Assembly: GCF_004331435.1 (NCBI RefSeq)
Contig: NZ_SJKA01000013.1
Location: 62,001-126,000 of the forward strand
Length of the DNA: 64,000 nucleotides
Direction: 5' to 3'
Source: Kribbella sindirgiensis
Lineage (GTDB): Bacteria > Actinomycetota > Actinomycetes > Propionibacteriales > Kribbellaceae
Positions 60,839-64,000 of this stretch are shown piece by piece; the stretch's first letter is position 1; the number at the start of each line of letters is the position of its first letter. Made by a program: the position numbers and the translations under genes. The notes below the pieces were generated by a model that had not been told where the DNA came from, ran no database searches, and saw only the letters and a program-made list of their open reading frames with translations.

Positions 60839-61746
60839 TGGCAACCGCACTCTCCACAGCGACTCCGGCCCGGGAACGCAGTACGAGCAAGGAACGCGTG
60901 GTCGGCGTGTTCCGGGCGTCGCCGTTCACGTACGCGACGCTGATCGTGGTGTCCGCGGTGCTCTGTGTGCCGCTGGTGTTCGTGGTGTCGATCGCCCTGT
61001 CGAGTGACCAGACGGTCAACGCGAACACGTTCACGATCCTGCCGCGCGAGTTCCACTGGGACAACTTCACCCGGGTCTTCGGCACGGACCTGCCGATGCA
61101 GCGGTTCCTGCTCAACTCGATGATCATCTCGGCCGGCGCGGTGATCGGCCAGGTGCTGTCCAGCGGCCTGGTCGGGTACGCGTTCGCACGGTTGCGCGCG
61201 CCGGGCAAGAACGCGCTGTTCATCATCGTGCTCGCGACCATGATGATCCCGGCGCAGATCACGATGATCCCGCAGTTCATCCTGTTCAAGGAACTCGGCT
61301 GGGTGAACACCTACCTGCCGCTGATCGTGCCGAACTTCTTCTCGAACGCCTTCAACGTGTTCCTGGTGCGGCAGTTCGTGTCCCGGCTGCCGAGCGAGAT
61401 CGACGAGGCCGCGATGGTGGACGGCCTCGGCTTCTTCGGGATCTACCGCCGGATCATGCTGCCGATGCTCGCCCCGGTGCTGATCGCGATCGGCATCTTC
61501 ACGCTGACCGCCACCTGGGGCGACTTCATGGGCCCGTTGATCTACCTGAACGACGAGTCCAAGATGCCGCTCGCGCTCGGCGTGCAGTACATCACCAGTA
61601 CGTCGGCCGCGCTGCAGGCGCCACCCTGGAACCTGGTGATGGTGGGATCGATCCTGCTCACCCTGCCGATGATCCTGGTGTACTACCTGGGACAGCGATA
61701 CCTGTACGAAATGGACATCAGCGGCGGAAGCGCGGGGGTCAAGTGA
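60838..61746 (+). CDS. ABC transporter permease, MalG/UgpE type
   Basis: 302 residues, six helices starting TLIVVSAVLCVPLVFVVSIA after a polar N-terminus. EAA loop DEAAMVDGLGFFGIYRRI, then LPMLAPV. Pairs with the MalF-type permease; overlaps the GH35 gene by 4 bases. Confidence 0.95.
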   Translation: MATALSTATPARERSTSKERVVGVFRASPFTYATLIVVSAVLCVPLVFVVSIALSSDQTVNANTFTILPREFHWDNFTRVFGTDLPMQRFLLNSMIISAGAVIGQVLSSGLVGYAFARLRAPGKNALFIIVLATMMIPAQITMIPQFILFKELGWVNTYLPLIVPNFFSNAFNVFLVRQFVSRLPSEIDEAAMVDGLGFFGIYRRIMLPMLAPVLIAIGIFTLTATWGDFMGPLIYLNDESKMPLALGVQYITSTSAALQAPPWNLVMVGSILLTLPMILVYYLGQRYLYEMDISGGSAGVK

Positions 61747-64000
61747 CAGTCGAAGTGGACGCGCGAGGGATCCGGATCGACGGTGACGCGCGGGTGGTGT
61801 TGTGCGCGTCGCTGTTCTACTTCCGGTTGCCACGCGAGCAGTGGCGGGAGCGGCTCGAGCAGGTTCGCCGGTCCGGGTACACCTGTGTCGACGTGTACCT
61901 GCCGTGGAACTTCCACGAGGTCTCCCCCGGCCAGTGGTCGTTCGAGGGCCGTCGGGACGTCGCCGCGTTCCTGGACCTCGCGTTCGAGCTGGGTCTGCAC
62001 GTGATCGCCAGACCGGGGCCGTACATCTGCTCGGAGTGGGACGGCGGTGCGCTGCCGGCCTGGCTCGGGCTCGACCCGGCGCTGGGCGTCCGCCAGAACG
62101 AGCCGCAGTACCTCGCGCAGGTGACCGCCTGGTTCGACCAGGTACTGCCGATCCTGGCCGCCCGTCAGCAGGGTGCGGGCGGTGCGGTGATCATGGTTCA
62201 GCTCGAGAACGAGTTGGACTTCTTCGACTGCGCCGACCGGCACGGCTACATCTCGTCGTTGCGCGACCAGGCGGTTGCCCACGGCATCGTCGTACCGCTG
62301 ATCGCGTGTTCCGGGCAGGGCGATCTCTTCGGCGCCACGGGCAACGTCGAGGGCGTCGTACCGGCGTGCAACTTCTATCCGAACGACGATTCGCCGTTCG
62401 TCGAAGAGGAGGTACGGCGGTACGCGCACCTGCTCGCGGAGCGCGGGCTGCCGCTGCTCATCACGGAGACGAACCGGCGGCACCGGACGTTGCGGCGGAT
62501 GCTGGCGAGTGGGGCCTCGCTGCTCGCGCCGTACCTGCAGTCCTCCGGATGGAACTTCGGCTACACCCCGTCGAGCGGCAACTGGGGACGGCCCGGGAAC
62601 CTCATGAGCCACGGGTACGACTTCGGTGGCTACGTGTCGTCGACGGGAGTGGAACGGCCCGAGTACGCCGAGGCGCAGGTGCTGGCGTGGGTACTGGCGG
62701 CGCTCGGACCGCGGCTCGCGTCGGCGACTCCGGGCGAGTCGATCGAGGTGGTCACCGACTTCCCGACCAGCTCGTCGCACTCGGTGCTCGAACTGGACGG
62801 CGGCGGGCGACTGGTCGCCGTACCGAACCTGGGCAGCGAGGACGGACAGGCGATCGTCGCCGGGATCCCGGTCGCGGTCGCCGCGGACTCATGCCCGTTG
62901 ATGTTGCTCGATCTGCCGCTCGGCGAGACCACGCTCCGGCTGGCGTCGGCCGACCTGATGGACTCACGGCAGGGACTGTTGTTCTGCTCGTCCGTGCCGG
63001 TCACCGTTGCCATCGGCAACACCACGGAGGAGGTCCCGGTCGGCTCGTCGCGGACGGTCGAAGGTGTCGTGGTCACCGTGGAGCCACCACCGGAGGTCGA
63101 CACCCCGGAGACCACCGACGTACAGCACGGGACCGTACGGCGACGTACGTCGGTGGCACCCTCGACGCCCGCGGGCACCCATGAGCTCGCCCCGACGCTG
63201 GAGTCCCTCGGTGTCTACCGCGGACGGGGCACGTACACGGCCACCACCGAACTGACCGACGAACTGCTGGTCGTCGGCGCGGCCGACATCGTCGACCTGT
63301 CGATCGGCGGCCGCGTCCACACGCTGGCAGGATTCGGCGCGACCGAGCGCATCGCTGTCCGCGAGCTCACCGGCGAGCTCCGGGCGACCGTCGAGATCTG
63401 GGGCCACGCGAACTTCGACGACACTCGACTGCCGTCCCTGCGACTCGGCGCCCTCCGCGGCCTCGGCTCGGTGTGGAACGTCGTCGAGACGCACGACCTC
63501 TCCGCACTCTGGACAGTCGACGGTCATTGGGCCGGCGACCCGGCGCCGCTACGCAGCCTCACCGGCTGGAGCAGCACCCGCATCGGTACGCCGATCACCT
63601 ACACGCGCCCGATCACAACGGACACACCGGCCGCTCTGCATCTCGACGGCGTCCGCGAGCCCATCGTCGTGACGGTCGACGACGGGGAGCCGGTCATCGT
63701 CCACACCGAGAACCCGTGGGTGATGCTGCCCGCGGGGACCAAGCAACTCTCGGTGACGGTCGCCCACCATCCGACCGGCGGCGGTCTGCGGGCGGAGTTG
63801 CTCACGCTCAGCCCGATCCTGGACTGGACCTGCGCCGTCCAGGACGACGAACTGCTCACCGCGTTCGCAGGCCGCCGCGAGTCCGGGACCACGATCGAGC
63901 TCCCGCTCACCCTGGCGCCCGGCGCGGAGGCCTGGCTCGACGTGGAGCTTCCAACGTTGGAGAATGGTCTGCTGATCCGGCCGGACGGCGCTCAGGTCCG
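61743..64000 (+). CDS. Glycoside hydrolase family 35 (beta-galactosidase-like), 3' end outside window
   Basis: GTG at 61743 overlaps the permease stop (GTGA). The frame stays open to the window end (752 codons). GH35 marks: ASLFYFRLPREQW, VDVYLPWNFHEV, ARPGPYICSEWDGGALPAWL. Acid/base Glu157 is in VQLENE and nucleophile Glu242 in ITETN. No signal peptide, so it acts on imported sugar. The central and C-terminal part (about 320 onward) is beta-rich, with jelly-roll-like segments typical of large GH35 enzymes. Confidence 0.9.
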   Translation, partial: MTVEVDARGIRIDGDARVVLCASLFYFRLPREQWRERLEQVRRSGYTCVDVYLPWNFHEVSPGQWSFEGRRDVAAFLDLAFELGLHVIARPGPYICSEWDGGALPAWLGLDPALGVRQNEPQYLAQVTAWFDQVLPILAARQQGAGGAVIMVQLENELDFFDCADRHGYISSLRDQAVAHGIVVPLIACSGQGDLFGATGNVEGVVPACNFYPNDDSPFVEEEVRRYAHLLAERGLPLLITETNRRHRTLRRMLASGASLLAPYLQSSGWNFGYTPSSGNWGRPGNLMSHGYDFGGYVSSTGVERPEYAEAQVLAWVLAALGPRLASATPGESIEVVTDFPTSSSHSVLELDGGGRLVAVPNLGSEDGQAIVAGIPVAVAADSCPLMLLDLPLGETTLRLASADLMDSRQGLLFCSSVPVTVAIGNTTEEVPVGSSRTVEGVVVTVEPPPEVDTPETTDVQHGTVRRRTSVAPSTPAGTHELAPTLESLGVYRGRGTYTATTELTDELLVVGAADIVDLSIGGRVHTLAGFGATERIAVRELTGELRATVEIWGHANFDDTRLPSLRLGALRGLGSVWNVVETHDLSALWTVDGHWAGDPAPLRSLTGWSSTRIGTPITYTRPITTDTPAALHLDGVREPIVVTVDDGEPVIVHTENPWVMLPAGTKQLSVTVAHHPTGGGLRAELLTLSPILDWTCAVQDDELLTAFAGRRESGTTIELPLTLAPGAEAWLDVELPTLENGLLIRPDGAQV

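Overview
The window is high-GC actinomycete chromosome. It carries mshA (mycothiol synthesis), a CarD/SenX3-RegX3/PhoU regulatory core, an HbhA-like histone-like gene, an IdeR/DmdR-type iron box, and many genes whose start codon sits directly behind a TANNNT -10 element. Gene content (large numbers of secreted peptidases, sugar hydrolases with Tat-exported binding proteins) suggests Kribbella or a close relative in the Nocardioidaceae/Kribbellaceae. That placement is an inference from content only.

Layout. (1) 1-2043: end of a galactonate dehydratase gene and a GH27 alpha-galactosidase-like gene. (2) 2034-5050: a small secreted protein, a SDR/acyl-CoA dehydrogenase pair, and a divergent TetR regulator with a perfect 12-bp inverted-repeat operator. 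(3) 5134-7022: two paralogous secreted streptogrisin-like serine proteases. (4) 7070-7785: a VapBC-type toxin-antitoxin pair with a perfect 10-bp operator palindrome. (5) 7785-10182: rlmB and cysS. (6) 10443-15273: an AlbA_2/ATPase-fold regulator, a GH25 lysozyme, a GNAT acetyltransferase and a C39-type peptidase. (7) 15341-27915: an unusual surface-protein cluster. Two DUF2207 membrane proteins are each head-to-head with a membrane-anchored zinc metallopeptidase (four peptidase paralogues in all), followed by a receptor-like Ser/Thr kinase and an FHA protein. (8) 28090-33326: a single-module Pls/PosA-type non-ribosomal peptide synthetase with a lysine-like specificity code, translationally coupled to an M1 aminopeptidase. 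(9) 33323-35258: LysR regulator and nitrilase. (10) 35315-48847: conserved core: ispF, ispD, carD, a lipoprotein, an iron-siderophore binding protein, regX3-senX3/phoU, gpmA, a YbjN protein, mshA, a membrane protein, SDR, FRG-domain protein, and the XRE/HbhA-like/DUF2516 trio. (11) 49445-57194: two L,D-transpeptidases around a macro-domain gene, an atypical glutamyl-tRNA synthetase overlapping typA, a TetR regulator and an FAD monooxygenase. (12) 57439-64000: L-asparaginase II divergent from a sugar ABC transporter/GH35 beta-galactosidase operon that runs off the window.

In mycobacteria and streptomycetes carD, ispD, ispF, cysS and rlmB are normally close neighbours. Here regions 6-9 (about 25 kb) lie between ispF and cysS, so the metallopeptidase/kinase cluster and the peptide synthetase appear to sit in a lineage-specific insertion. 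No CRISPR array, rRNA or tRNA gene was recognised by eye. Two gene-free stretches longer than 300 bases (21848-22440 and 48848-49444) share a family of palindromic intergenic repeats. All functional calls rest on motifs, domain order and context read by eye; no database search was possible.
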